A stretch of 64,000 bases of DNA from Halobacillus sp. Nhm2S1 (GCF_019599545.1 NZ_JAIEZV010000002.1:186001-250000); one strand, 5' to 3'. Positions 54,808 through 63,616 are shown, numbered from the stretch's first letter. Notes: generated from the sequence alone by a model not told the origin. Made by a program: numbers and translations.

Positions 54808-55713
54808 CTATACCTTTTTGCATTGATTGAGAATAATCTCCCTTGCTTTCTCTTCGTCCTCTATCATGGATAAGACCGAAAAATAAGTCAGATCCAGACA
54901 AAGGTTTTGGAACGCTTTATCCTTTCCATCCACACAGACGTTTGTTTTTTCAGCCATGTCCGCAATCATAATGGAAGCACGCAGACTCAAACGTCCCTTC
55001 TTTTCATCCATCGTTTCTTTTACACCTCTTACAAAACGAACAATCGCTTCTGCTTTGTTCTGTTTGATATTCGCCCTCTCCATCACAATCGCCACTTCAG
55101 CTTCCACACTCAGCACATTCAACGGAATGGAAATCATTCGGTCCATCAGTGCATCCTGCGTATCATACACCCCGATGTACTCAGCGGGGTTACTTGTAAA
55201 AATGATCCTGAAGTCCGGGTGAACCCTGATGTGTGAATCCTTGCTTTTTGAACCATATAAGGGCAGGATCTTTTCTTCGAGAACAGATAAGAACAGGTTG
55301 TTCGTTTCAGGACTTGACCTCGTGAACTCGTCATACACCACGGTATGTCCATGTTTAACCGCTTCATAAAGATGACCGCTCGCCCAATCTTCTGTAACAT
55401 TTTCCTCTATCTTCTGAACGGTCCTGACAAAGTTATCATTCAGTTTCTTCCGGCTGTACCCTTTATAAGCACCGATCAGGTCGTTATTCGTCAAATCTTT
55501 GTTCCCTGTAATCAAAGTCACCGGCTGTTTTCTTCGTTTGGCTACATGGATAGCAAGGGTCGTTTTCCCGATCCCTGGTGGCCCTGTATAATGAACGGGG
55601 TAACCTGCAGATAAATAGTTCAAAGAACGGCGGATTAAGCTTTTGAAGAAGGGGAGTTCATAAACATCTTTTTTAGTGGATAAGCGTTCACTGCTTTGTT
55701 TAAGTACACTCAT
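54808..55713 (-). CDS. gvpN: gas vesicle AAA ATPase GvpN
   Basis: A 301-residue MoxR-like AAA+ ATPase. Walker A GPPGIGKTT (residues 44-52), Walker B HTVVYDEFTRSSPETNN, sensor IIFTSNPAEYIGV. GvpN widens growing vesicles and needs ATP. GGAGGAGGG precedes the ATG. Nine bases before gvpF. Confidence 0.95.
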   Translation of the reverse strand: MSVLKQSSERLSTKKDVYELPFFKSLIRRSLNYLSAGYPVHYTGPPGIGKTTLAIHVAKRRKQPVTLITGNKDLTNNDLIGAYKGYSRKKLNDNFVRTVQKIEENVTEDWASGHLYEAVKHGHTVVYDEFTRSSPETNNLFLSVLEEKILPLYGSKSKDSHIRVHPDFRIIFTSNPAEYIGVYDTQDALMDRMISIPLNVLSVEAEVAIVMERANIKQNKAEAIVRFVRGVKETMDEKKGRLSLRASIMIADMAEKTNVCVDGKDKAFQNLCLDLTYFSVLSMIEDEEKAREIILNQCKKV

Positions 55714-55724
55714 CAGCCCTCCTC

Positions 55725-55985
55725 CTACTGCTCGACCTGTTCTTCAATGTCGCTGCGGTACCTGAGGCTCAAGCGGGAAAAACCTGTCACTTCACTGTTT
55801 TCATCAAGGAAAACTTCATATAACCCTACCATTTGATCTCGGGCATACTTTTTCATATATTCCTTTTCTTCAATTACTTCGACTAATACCCGCCACTCCT
55901 GGTCTTTCTTTCGTGCAGATATAATTTTATGTGGCGGTGCAATGTTTTCATTGAAAAAATCGGTCACTTCATTTAAGACCTTCAT
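55725..55985 (-). CDS. gvpR: gas vesicle protein GvpR/GvpO
   Basis: An 86-residue GvpO-family protein: VTDFFNENIAPPHKIISARK, EWRVLVEVIEEKEYMKKYAR and DQMVGLYEVFLDENSEVTGF are the family pattern. In B. megaterium gvpR stands between gvpB and gvpN, exactly as here. Role not settled; in archaea GvpO affects gvp expression. Confidence 0.87.
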   Translation of the reverse strand: MKVLNEVTDFFNENIAPPHKIISARKKDQEWRVLVEVIEEKEYMKKYARDQMVGLYEVFLDENSEVTGFSRLSLRYRSDIEEQVEQ

Positions 55986-56077
55986 AGCGGTGTATCCCTC
56001 TCTTTTCCTATGAATCTACTTTCCTCTTTAATATAGGAACAAGATGGAATCAAAAAAGATTCCATCCGATTCCCTTA

Positions 56078-56371
56078 TTAAATACTGAATTCTCCACGTT
56101 CATTGGACGAAGAGGATGAAGACGATTGGTTTTCTTCACCTAGACGGCCTCCAAGTCCTTCCTCTTCTACCTCATCCCGTAACAAACCGACAGCTTCTGC
56201 ATACCTGAGCCATGTATCTACACTGGCAATGACAACTCTTGCTTCCACTGTAATCAATTCAATCCCTACAACCGATACGCGGGCAAACGCGTCGATGACA
56301 ATCCCTTTATCCAATATGCGGTCAACCACTTCTGCAAGACTTGAACTATCTGTTGATTTTTGAATAGCCAT
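56078..56371 (-). CDS. gvpA: major gas vesicle shell protein GvpA/GvpB
   Basis: A 97-residue shell protein: [20 protein letters not shown] with [20 protein letters not shown] and [14 protein letters not shown], the conserved amyloid-like core that forms the vesicle wall. It is followed by a tail of about 30 residues rich in Glu, Gly and Ser. It holds the place of gvpB in B. megaterium (behind gvpQ, before gvpR); no second GvpA copy and no gvpP is present. GGGAGA precedes ATG. Confidence 0.95.
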   Translation of the reverse strand: MAIQKSTDSSSLAEVVDRILDKGIVIDAFARVSVVGIELITVEARVVIASVDTWLRYAEAVGLLRDEVEEEGLGGRLGEENQSSSSSSSNERGEFSI

Positions 56372-56393
56372 TTTCAAATCTCCCTTTCTGTGC

Positions 56394-56927
56394 TTACGAA
56401 TGATAGGTTTTTATACTCGCTAGCCCTTTGATATCTTTAGGACCTTTAATAGAAGCGGAACTTTTCATAGACGAGACCCCTTTGATATCGTTGGCTCCCT
56501 TGATCCTTCCGCTTGAAGAACTGTTCTCACTGATCGAACGCTGCATCTGCTCTCCAGATTCTTGAACCGAGCCGAGTTTTTCTTTGAACTCAAGTAAATG
56601 CTCCTGAACCTTTCGCTTTACTTCCTCGGCCTTTGAATGAACATGATCAGCGTTCGCTGTAGTTTTTTCCTGAAGCTCTTTCTTCATCTCCTCGATTTGG
56701 GACTGCATCTGCTTTTTGAATTGCTCACGGAAAAAATCTCCTGCTTGATCATTCATTTCATCCCTGGCATGTTCAGTCGCCTCTTGCGGGTCATCTGCTT
56801 TCCGAATGATTTTATGAACCGGATTTGGCAGCTTCTCCTTGAGCGCAGCCGCAGACTTTTTCAAACCTCCTTCCACTTGATCAAGAATAGAGGGGTCGTC
56901 CTCCTGACCATTTCGTAAATGAGACAT
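56394..56927 (-). CDS. gvpQ: gas vesicle accessory protein GvpQ
   Basis: A 177-residue helical protein, first of the gvp operon. The first half [20 protein letters not shown] is amphipathic, then coiled-coil stretches ([20 protein letters not shown]) and a C-terminal series of repeats of the type (S/G)xKGxKDIKG ([30 protein letters not shown]). In B. megaterium gvpQ lies before gvpB. The start ATG at 56927 has only a weak GGGGTGG site. Confidence 0.85.
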   Translation of the reverse strand: MSHLRNGQEDDPSILDQVEGGLKKSAAALKEKLPNPVHKIIRKADDPQEATEHARDEMNDQAGDFFREQFKKQMQSQIEEMKKELQEKTTANADHVHSKAEEVKRKVQEHLLEFKEKLGSVQESGEQMQRSISENSSSSGRIKGANDIKGVSSMKSSASIKGPKDIKGLASIKTYHS

Positions 56928-56980
56928 CCACACCACCCCATTACTTTTTGTATATAATTTTTGGCTGGTTTCTACACTTA

Positions 56981-57005
56981 CTTCCCACGAATAGCCTTAT
57001 AAAAC
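56981..57005 (-). promoter_or_regulatory. possible SigB promoter of the gas vesicle operon
   Basis: On the minus strand GTTTTA (57005-57000), 13 bases, GGGAAG (56986-56981), close to the SigB consensus GTTTAA-N12-15-GGGTAT, 54 bases before gvpQ. Confidence 0.5.
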
Positions 57006-57154
57006 CCTTTGCTTGATAAAAAACTTAAAAAATGGTAAGAATTACATCCAATTTTACGAGACATCTAAATCTATAAGACTATGAGATAAGAGTCGAAGAC
57101 ACTCCTTTACAAAATTGACATTATGATTAAAAATATCTACGCTCACTTGTTTAC

Positions 57155-57172
57155 AATCTTTTACAAAAGATT
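57155..57172. promoter_or_regulatory. inverted repeat, possible operator
   Basis: AATCTTTT-AC-AAAAGATT, perfect 8-base arms, between two divergent genes. The binding protein is unknown. Confidence 0.45.
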
Positions 57173-57331
57173 TACTGTAAGCGTTGTCTAAACGAGGAGC
57201 GCGCTTCTTTTTTCATTTTTTTACATATAAATAAGCCTCAAGTACCTATTACCTCACAAAAACTTGGGAATATCCGTCTGCAAAACATCCTTTAAATGCC
57301 TCAGATCTATCCAACTATCCCAACCCGTATT

Positions 57332-57360
57332 TTGAAGGAAAACGGCGAAAACATTAGAAT
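57332..57360 (+). promoter_or_regulatory. SigA-type promoter of the protease gene
   Basis: TTGAAG (57332-57337), 17 bases, TAGAAT (57355-57360), 34 bases before the start codon. Confidence 0.55.
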
Positions 57361-57393
57361 TACTAGAGTATAAACTTTTAAGGAGGAATAGAT

Positions 57394-58587
57394 TTGAAGT
57401 TCAAAAAACTAGCAACACTATCATTGGCTGCAACATTAGCCATCCTGCCAACAACAGGGCAGGCGTTCGCTGATTCTCAACCGGAGTCATTGAACAAAGT
57501 CAACGTACAGGAAGAAAAAGGGGAGTTCATTAAAGGGGAAGTGGTCGTTAAATTCAAAAACGGCAAGTCCTTGAATGACCAACAACTGAAGAAATTCGGA
57601 GCAAAAGAAGTTACGGAAGAACGTTCTTTCGTGGATTCCAAAGTAAAAGTACTTAAAGTCGGAAACGTAGAAGCCGTAGCAAAGGCCCTAAGTAAAAATC
57701 CAAATGTCGAATATGCTGAACCAAACTACGTTTTCGAGGCAACATGGACACCAAACGATACTTACTATAGTGGATACCAGTACGGTCCACAAAACACAGA
57801 CACAGAGGCTGCCTGGGATATTACCCGCGGAAGCAGCAGCCAGGAGATTGCCATCATCGACTCTGGCGTTGACTACAATCACCCGGACCTTGATGGGAAA
57901 ACCATCAAAGGCTATGACTTTGTAGACAACGATTATGATCCAATGGACTTGAACAATCACGGTACCCACGTTGCAGGAACAGCTGCCGCTGAAACAAACA
58001 ACGGTTCTGGTGTTGCTGGAATGGCTCCAAACACAAAAATCCTAGCCGTCCGTGCACTTGATGCAAATGGCAGCGGTTCTTTGTATGACATCGCTGATGC
58101 GATCCGTTACTCTGCTGACGTAGGAGCAGAAGTCATCAACCTTTCCCTTGGTTGTAACTGTGACACGCAAACGCTTGAAGATGCCGTCAACTATGCTTGG
58201 AATAAAGGTTCAGTCGTCATTGCCGCTGCAGGTAACGATGGAGTATCCACAACGTTTGAGCCGGCTTCCTATGCAAATGTCATCGCCGTCGGTGCCGTCG
58301 ATAGCAACAACAATAAGGCGTCCTTCTCCAACTACGGAACATGGGTAGATGTAACAGCACCTGGTGTCAGCATCGCTTCTACGGTTCCTAACCGTGGATA
58401 TGCCTACATGTCCGGTACATCCATGGCATCCCCTCACGTAGCTGGGCTGGCTGGATTGCTTGCATCTCAAGGGCGCTCCAACAGCAACATCCGCGCCGCT
58501 ATCGAACAAACGGCTGATCCGATCTACGGAACGGGCTACTACTTCGAACACGGTGTCATCAACTCTTATGATGCAGTAAACTATTAA
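57394..58587 (+). CDS. secreted subtilisin-like serine protease (S8)
   Basis: A 397-residue extracellular protease. Signal peptide about 1-27 (ending GQAFADS), then an I9-type propeptide (FIKGEVVVKFKNGKSL to NPNVEYAEPNYVF) and the mature domain. Catalytic triad: Asp156 (AIIDSGVDYNHPD), His189 (NNHGTHVAGT), Ser343 (SGTSMASPHVAG); oxyanion Asn in the AAAGNDG segment. The loop LSLGCNCDTQ carries a Cys-x-Cys. It resembles thermitase-type subtilases. TTG start with AAGGAGG. DegU controls such genes in B. subtilis; control here is not shown. Confidence 0.95.
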   Translation: MKFKKLATLSLAATLAILPTTGQAFADSQPESLNKVNVQEEKGEFIKGEVVVKFKNGKSLNDQQLKKFGAKEVTEERSFVDSKVKVLKVGNVEAVAKALSKNPNVEYAEPNYVFEATWTPNDTYYSGYQYGPQNTDTEAAWDITRGSSSQEIAIIDSGVDYNHPDLDGKTIKGYDFVDNDYDPMDLNNHGTHVAGTAAAETNNGSGVAGMAPNTKILAVRALDANGSGSLYDIADAIRYSADVGAEVINLSLGCNCDTQTLEDAVNYAWNKGSVVIAAAGNDGVSTTFEPASYANVIAVGAVDSNNNKASFSNYGTWVDVTAPGVSIASTVPNRGYAYMSGTSMASPHVAGLAGLLASQGRSNSNIRAAIEQTADPIYGTGYYFEHGVINSYDAVNY

Positions 58588-58591
58588 TCTG

Positions 58592-58619
58592 AAAAAGCGG
58601 CCACCCGGCCGCTTTTTTT
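58592..58619 (+). terminator. terminator after the protease gene
   Basis: AAAAAGCGGCC-ACCC-GGCCGCTTTTTTT, a perfect stem, 6 bases behind the stop. Confidence 0.95.
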
Positions 58620-58653
58620 ATGTTAGATACTAGAGAGAGAGGTCTAGGATACT

Positions 58654-58764
58654 GATAAAGTCATAGAAGTCACTGATAAAAGCATCAAATCCACCGATAA
58701 ATGTTTTAAACTCACCGAAAAAGTCCAAAAACTCACCGATAAAAGCTTCTAACCCACTGATAAG
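58654..58764 (+). repeat. array of six degenerate repeats with 21-bp period
   Basis: GATAAA (once GAAAAA, once GATAAG) occurs at 58654, 58675, 58696, 58717, 58738 and 58759, always exactly 21 bases apart. The conserved core is (C)AC(C/T)GATAAA(A/T)G. Same element as the array at 35678-35807, inverted. It ends about 70 bases before the manganese riboswitch. Confidence 0.88.
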
Positions 58765-58830
58765 AAACCTCTACATAGTTGGGAGACTATTCCTTTGACC
58801 TTTTCACAGGAATTAGCTATATTAATAGTA

Positions 58831-58970
58831 ACAAGGGGAGTAGCGACCGTATAAAGCGGTTGGTGAATCGTCATTTCAGTGTGTGCGAACACTCGGTTCA
58901 CCAAACTATGACTATAGTACGCAAGACCTTGGCCTGCACGAAAATAGGGCCAAGGTCTTTTTTTATTGGC
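58831..58970 (+). promoter_or_regulatory. yybP-ykoY manganese riboswitch
   Basis: The leader contains the conserved AAGGGGAGTAGCG at its 5' end, a variable hairpin (GTGTGTGCGAACAC region), the conserved TACGCAAGACCTTGGCC, and at the 3' end the terminator stem AAGACCTTGGCC / GGCCAAGGTCTT plus T7 (58923-58965). This is the yybP-ykoY layout: binding of Mn2+ prevents the terminator and turns the downstream exporter on. Confidence 0.9.
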
Positions 58971-58991
58971 TCAATCCAGAGGAGGAAAACG

Positions 58992-59957
58992 ATGAACGCT
59001 ATCATATTTGCAGTCTCAGCCGTTGTGGTCGTACTAGCTGCCGTACAGCTGAACCGTTACGGGGATGTCATCAGTCAAAAGTCTAAACTGAGTGGAGCCG
59101 TGGTCGGAACTTTCCTTATAGCGGGAGCTACATCCTTACCGGAACTGACCACAAGTTTAACAGCCGTGTACATCGACAATCCCGACATTGCGGTGGGAAA
59201 TATGCTCGGCAGTAACGTGTTTAATGTATTGATTCTAGCTGCGGTGGATCTCATTTACCGCAAGCACAAAATGTTCAACAGCATCGAGTCTAAGCAGCAT
59301 CTCCCTTCTGCGATTGCAGGGATCATTTTCACATTGGTGGTGGTCGTCTCCTTATCCATGAGTTCCACCCTTTCCCTTTTTAACATTGGAATTGAAATGT
59401 TCGTTCTTGTCGGATTGTACATCCTGACCGTCCGTTTCTTTGAAAATGATGAAACAGAAGAGATGGATGAAGCAGCAGCCACGGGGAAGGATGTTACCTT
59501 GAAAGCGGCAAGTATTGGTTTTGCCATCAGTGCCATTGTTGTCTTCGCTGCCGGAAGTGCGCTTTCCATCACAGGGGACCAACTAGCTCAACAAACAGGG
59601 ATGAGTTCAAGCTTCGTCGGGAGCTTTTTAATTGCTGCGTCCACCTCTCTACCTGAACTTGTCACCGTACTTGTGGCGTTCAAAATGGGGAATTACGATA
59701 TGGCGGTAGGCTCCATTTTAGGGAGCAACTTGTTCAACCTGCAGCTTCTTGCCATCACTGACCTCTTTTATCAAAACGGTCCGATTCTGAATGCGACATC
59801 AGGAAGCAACCTCCCGATCGCCCTTTTATTCATTGGGATGATGGTACTGACGATTTTCATGATGGTAAGGAAAAAGGTTGAGAGTTTCTCTGGCTATGCA
59901 GCACCTTCCCTCCTTATCGTAGTGATGTATTTTGTTTCTTCTTATTTCCTATTCTGA
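58992..59957 (+). CDS. CaCA family cation exchanger (Na+/Ca2+ type), riboswitch controlled
   Basis: A 321-residue exchanger with ten membrane helices in two repeats. The alpha-1 motif is GTFLIAGATSLPELTTSLTA and the alpha-2 motif GSFLIAASTSLPELVTVLVA, each followed by GNMLGSNVFN and GSILGSNLFN. A short acidic loop (ETEEMDEAAATG) separates the halves. The ATG at 58992 follows GAGGAGG. The leader is a yybP-ykoY riboswitch, so it probably exports Mn2+ rather than, or besides, Ca2+. Confidence 0.9.
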   Translation: MNAIIFAVSAVVVVLAAVQLNRYGDVISQKSKLSGAVVGTFLIAGATSLPELTTSLTAVYIDNPDIAVGNMLGSNVFNVLILAAVDLIYRKHKMFNSIESKQHLPSAIAGIIFTLVVVVSLSMSSTLSLFNIGIEMFVLVGLYILTVRFFENDETEEMDEAAATGKDVTLKAASIGFAISAIVVFAAGSALSITGDQLAQQTGMSSSFVGSFLIAASTSLPELVTVLVAFKMGNYDMAVGSILGSNLFNLQLLAITDLFYQNGPILNATSGSNLPIALLFIGMMVLTIFMMVRKKVESFSGYAAPSLLIVVMYFVSSYFLF

Positions 59958-59962
59958 TCATT

Positions 59963-59997
59963 AAAAAATCCGCAGACATCGCGTCTGCGGATTTTTT
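59963..59997. terminator. bidirectional terminator
   Basis: AAAAAATCCGCAGAC-ATCGC-GTCTGCGGATTTTTT between two convergent genes. Confidence 0.95.
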
Positions 59998-60720
59998 CTA
60001 TAATACTTTACTTAAGAACTCCTGCGTTCTAGGGTTTTGTGGGTTTCCGAAAAGGTTATCCGGTACATCTTCTTCCATGATGATCCCTTCATCCATAAAC
60101 AGGACCCGATCCCCGACTTCGCGGGCAAATCCCATCTCGTGGGTGACAACCACCATCGTCATCCCTTCCTGGGCTAATTCTTTCATAACCGCTAACACGT
60201 CCCCGACAAGTTCCGGGTCAAGCGCTGAGGTCGGTTCGTCAAACAGCATGATGCTTGGTTCCATCGCTAGTGAACGGGCGATCGCAACACGTTGTTTCTG
60301 CCCGCCGGAAAGACTCTCGGGGTAAGCGTCCGCTTTGTCACTCAAGCCGACTTTTTCAAGAAGCGGGCGTGCTACTTTTTCGGCTTCCGCTTTCTTCATT
60401 TTTTTCACTTTAATCGGACCAATCGTAATGTTATCAAGTACGGTCTTGTGCGGGAAAAGGTTAAAGTGCTGAAACACCATTCCGACACGAGAGCGGACAT
60501 CATTGATATTGATTTTAGGATCAGTCAGGTTGTCCCCCTGAATGATGACTTCTCCGGAAGTAACTTCCTCAAGTAGGTTCAAGCACCGTAAAAACGTACT
60601 CTTCCCAGAACCTGATGGCCCGATGACACAGACCACTTCCTTCTCTTTGATTTCTGCATTGATTCCTTTCAACACTTCGTTGGAACCGAATGATTTATGC
60701 AAATCTTTGACGGTAATCAT
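59998..60720 (-). CDS. glnQ: amino acid ABC transporter ATP-binding protein (GlnQ type)
   Basis: A 240-residue ATPase: Walker [10 protein letters not shown], signature [15 protein letters not shown], Walker [17 protein letters not shown]-loop VVTHEMGFA. Polar amino acid importer. Its first codon overlaps the permease stop by one base. Last gene of a three-gene operon. Confidence 0.95.
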   Translation of the reverse strand: MITVKDLHKSFGSNEVLKGINAEIKEKEVVCVIGPSGSGKSTFLRCLNLLEEVTSGEVIIQGDNLTDPKININDVRSRVGMVFQHFNLFPHKTVLDNITIGPIKVKKMKKAEAEKVARPLLEKVGLSDKADAYPESLSGGQKQRVAIARSLAMEPSIMLFDEPTSALDPELVGDVLAVMKELAQEGMTMVVVTHEMGFAREVGDRVLFMDEGIIMEEDVPDNLFGNPQNPRTQEFLSKVL

Positions 60721-61376
60721 TACACATCCAGTCTCCTTTCAACTCTTCTCAAATACACCGCAGTCGGTACCGTGATAATCAAGTACATCACACAAACCAT
60801 CGTCAATGCCTGGAAGGCCTGGAACGTCATTCCGTAATACTGTTGTCCCATGTAAAGCAATTCTCCTACAGCGATGACGGAGAAAAGGGACGTATCCTTC
60901 AAGCTGATGACGAATTGGTTACCAAGCGGTGGAATCATTCTTCTAAAAGCTTGGGGCCAGATGATGTAACGCATCGTCTGATTTCTTGTAAGACCAATCG
61001 AACGTCCAGCCTCTTCCTGTCCTTTATCAATCGAGTAAACCGCTCCTCGTACGATTTCCGCTATGTAAGCACCAGCATTAATGGCAATCGCTATGATGGA
61101 GGCCGTAATTTTATCAATATTGATTCCGGTTAGATCCGATAGACCGAAATAGATGAATAAAATTTGTGCTAAAATCGGGGTCCCGCGAACCGCTTCAACG
61201 TAAACCGTCGCAAGTCCGTATATGATCTTATTTTTCGACAAACGGGCAAACCCAAAGACGGCCCCGAGAACGAATCCGAAAATTAATCCAACGAACGTGA
61301 TGAGTAGTGTCCATACCAGTCCCTCAAGCAAAAACGGCATGACACGAAAATAGTGCGATTCCGTAATGAACTCCAT
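60720..61376 (-). CDS. amino acid ABC transporter permease (GlnP/HisM type)
   Basis: A 218-residue permease with five helices. The family loop [20 protein letters not shown] and the EAA-like [20 protein letters not shown] are present. Located between the binding protein and ATPase genes. Confidence 0.93.
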   Translation of the reverse strand: MEFITESHYFRVMPFLLEGLVWTLLITFVGLIFGFVLGAVFGFARLSKNKIIYGLATVYVEAVRGTPILAQILFIYFGLSDLTGINIDKITASIIAIAINAGAYIAEIVRGAVYSIDKGQEEAGRSIGLTRNQTMRYIIWPQAFRRMIPPLGNQFVISLKDTSLFSVIAVGELLYMGQQYYGMTFQAFQALTMVCVMYLIITVPTAVYLRRVERRLDV

Positions 61377-61438
61377 ATATGTATTCTCTCCTTGTGTTTT
61401 GAATGGTGTTATAGTTCATGCCAGTATTCAATTCATGG

Positions 61439-61475
61439 AAAAAAGCGTAACAAGCCAATCACTTGCTACGCTTTT
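61439..61475 (-). terminator. hairpin between the binding protein and permease genes
   Basis: The minus strand AAAAGCGTAGCAAG-TGATTGG-CTTGTTACGCTTTTTT, 18 bases behind the binding protein stop. Partial terminator giving more binding protein than permease. Confidence 0.8.
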
Positions 61476-61493
61476 CTGATCAGCTTCTCTCTA

Positions 61494-62303
61494 TTACTCC
61501 GAAGATTCTGTGCCGTATTTACGCTCACCGAACCATTCTTCGTAGATGTCATCATATGTGCCGTTATCAATCAATGTCTGCAAGGCTTCATTCACATCGC
61601 TCACAAGTTCGGAATCCTTAGGAAAGGCTATTCCATATTGCTCACCCTGCAAAATGCCCCCCGCTGTTTTTAAGCCTTCAGAGTCATTGGCTACGTAATA
61701 CTGGACGTTAGGAACGTCATACATAACCGCATCTAAACGACCAGACTCAAGGTCCATATAAGCTTCAACGATCCCAGGGAATGTAATTAACTCTGCATCC
61801 GGGTGGTTTTCTCTGATGTACGTTTCACTTGTCGTACCAGAACGAGTCCCCACCTTTTTGCCCGCAAGATCATCTTCAGACTGAATTTCATCATTATCTG
61901 CGCTGACCGCAAGCATCAGACCAGCATCATAATAAGGATCAGAAAAATCGATGGTCTCTTTACGTTCATCAGTAATCGTCATACCAGCAATACCGATGTC
62001 ATAACGACCGGATTGCATACCAGCGACTACGCCATCAAACTTCATGGATTCAATTTCAATGTTGAACCCTGCTTCATCAGCGATCGCTTTGATTAAATCA
62101 ATATCGAACCCTTCCATTTCACCCGTTTCCTCGTTCATGAATTCGAAAGGAACGAAGTTGTTATCCGTCGCTACTGTGTATGTTTCTCCACCGGAATCCC
62201 CTTCGGAATCTCCGGATGTGCCGGCTTCGCTGTCACTGCCACAGGCGGCAAGAAGCATACTTAAAGCCATAACCATAATGAATAAGTACCATTTTGCTTT
62301 CAT
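61494..62303 (-). CDS. amino acid-binding lipoprotein (glutamine type)
   Basis: A 269-residue lipoprotein: signal with lipobox MLLAACGS, acidic linker, then the family 3 binding domain with VATDNNFVPFEFMNEETGEM, EGFDIDLIKAIADEAGFNI and RYDIGIAGMTITDERKE. Delivers a polar amino acid to the permease. First gene of the operon; a 270-base region upstream, divergent to the GAF-STAS gene, is AT-rich and shows no further feature I can name. Confidence 0.93.
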   Translation of the reverse strand: MKAKWYLFIMVMALSMLLAACGSDSEAGTSGDSEGDSGGETYTVATDNNFVPFEFMNEETGEMEGFDIDLIKAIADEAGFNIEIESMKFDGVVAGMQSGRYDIGIAGMTITDERKETIDFSDPYYDAGLMLAVSADNDEIQSEDDLAGKKVGTRSGTTSETYIRENHPDAELITFPGIVEAYMDLESGRLDAVMYDVPNVQYYVANDSEGLKTAGGILQGEQYGIAFPKDSELVSDVNEALQTLIDNGTYDDIYEEWFGERKYGTESSE

Positions 62304-62573
62304 TCATTTTTCCCCCTTTTATTATGTGAACTCTATTATCTCAAATTTTACTACTCTTGCAAATTTTCTGAATAATACTTTTAACGCTTTTTATGACTGA
62401 AAATAGCGATTCTATTAAACTTTTTGAATGATTGCTCACATTTTCTTTAAATTTTGTCAATTAACTAATGATTACGACAAAAAAATAAGAAAAAAGGGGA
62501 TTAATCTCAACCATAAAGGGTAATAGGGTATAATAGGGGATAGTTCCTACTTTTGTAAAAGGGAAGGTTTTAC

Positions 62574-63431
62574 ATGTCGGAAGAAAATCACTTTGGATCT
62601 GAGCCATATTATTCTCTCAAGTCTGCTGCGCAAAAGATATTTGAGGTCATCGCACAGAGGCTCGATATCCAGACAACCTACATCACAATGCGAGGCGAAA
62701 ACTCCATGACCGTGCTGAGTTCATTAAATAAGCAGGAGGAAATCGTCCCCGAGGGATTTACGATTGATTACGAAGAAAGTCACTGCCGGTTAATCATTAA
62801 TGATCAAGACCACATACTTAGAACAAACAATTTAATGGAAGACAAACTGACTCACGAAATGGAAGCTTCTGCCCTTTTACAGGTAAAAGGGTACCTTGGT
62901 GTGACGCTGAAAGATCTGAAAGGGAATGTGTTCGGGACACTTTGTGTGATGGATAAAGAAGAGAAAAACTTCAACGAAGAAGATATCGAATTTTTACAAA
63001 CCATTGCATCTGTCCTTTCTCATATGATTGAACTTGATCAGACCCACTATAATATGGGATTGATGAATGCACCCATCATCCCTATCACGGATGGAGTGTC
63101 TGTTTTACCTATTCAGGGCATCGTCGATGAAGGACGTGCGGAGAAATTGATGGGGGATGCCCTTCGATATGGAAAAGAACAGGATATCGATTATTTCGTG
63201 CTTGATCTTTCCGGATTAGTTGTTCGGGACCAATTTTTCTCCGAAATGTTACCGAAACTGATTCACGCTCTACAAGTAATGGGGATTGATGCAATGTTGA
63301 CTGGTATTACCCCGGAAATAGCACAGAAAGAAATTGAAAGCAATGTGCTGACTAAAACCAAACCGAAGACCGTTCCGAACCTGCAGACAGCTCTTTCAAC
63401 AATTGGTTTTAAATTAGTAGAAACTCAATAA
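62574..63431 (+). CDS. GAF and STAS domain regulatory protein
   Basis: A 285-residue cytoplasmic protein. The N-terminal half (about 13-155) is a GAF domain: SAAQKIFEVIAQRLDIQTTY, and GYLGVTLKDLKGNVFGTLCV. The C-terminal half (about 165-285) is a STAS domain (IIPITDGVSVLPIQGIVDEG, DYFVLDLSGLVVRDQFFSEM), as in RsbR-type stressosome proteins. STAS domains of that kind carry Thr/Ser phosphorylation sites; the DLSGLVVRD region holds Ser instead of the usual Asp-Ser-x-Gly pattern. A role in the general stress response is inference. AAAAGGGAAGG precedes the ATG. Confidence 0.85.
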   Translation: MSEENHFGSEPYYSLKSAAQKIFEVIAQRLDIQTTYITMRGENSMTVLSSLNKQEEIVPEGFTIDYEESHCRLIINDQDHILRTNNLMEDKLTHEMEASALLQVKGYLGVTLKDLKGNVFGTLCVMDKEEKNFNEEDIEFLQTIASVLSHMIELDQTHYNMGLMNAPIIPITDGVSVLPIQGIVDEGRAEKLMGDALRYGKEQDIDYFVLDLSGLVVRDQFFSEMLPKLIHALQVMGIDAMLTGITPEIAQKEIESNVLTKTKPKTVPNLQTALSTIGFKLVETQ

Positions 63432-63476
63432 AGCCTGTCTTGACGGCGAGTTCTGTTTTATAACGTTCATTCATAG

Positions 63477-63508
63477 GAAAAGCTCCACCTACGAATGGTG
63501 GAGCTCCA
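63477..63508 (-). terminator. hairpin terminator at the end of a minus-strand unit
   Basis: The minus strand AGCTCCACC-ATTCGTA-GGTGGAGCTTTTCC. It has its T run on the minus strand, so it would serve a minus-strand gene such as the small one at 63521-63616. Confidence 0.6.
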
Positions 63509-63520
63509 TTTATTACAAAA

Positions 63521-63616
63521 CTAGTTATTTTCGTGTGTTTTTTCAAACTCTTTAACCTCACCTGACTGGCCATCAATAGGAACCTCATAGTTAAAATTCC
63601 TCTTCTTCGAATTCAT
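63521..63616 (-). CDS. possible 31-residue protein
   Basis: ATG at 63616 with AAGAGGG directly upstream (spacing short). The peptide MNSKKRNFNYEVPIDGQSGE continues VKEFEKTHENN and ends at TAG. It is hydrophilic and has no recognised motif. The hairpin that follows on the same strand supports transcription. Could be noise. Confidence 0.4.
   Translation of the reverse strand: MNSKKRNFNYEVPIDGQSGEVKEFEKTHENN

Larger units (their letters stand above)
56928..57393. other. 466-base intergenic region between gvpQ and the protease gene
   Basis: AT-rich, no open frame of note. It holds a SigB-like promoter for gvp (56981-57005), an operator-like inverted repeat (57155-57172), and a SigA-type promoter for the protease (57332-57360). 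Between about 57010 and 57150 I see nothing recognisable. Confidence 0.8.
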
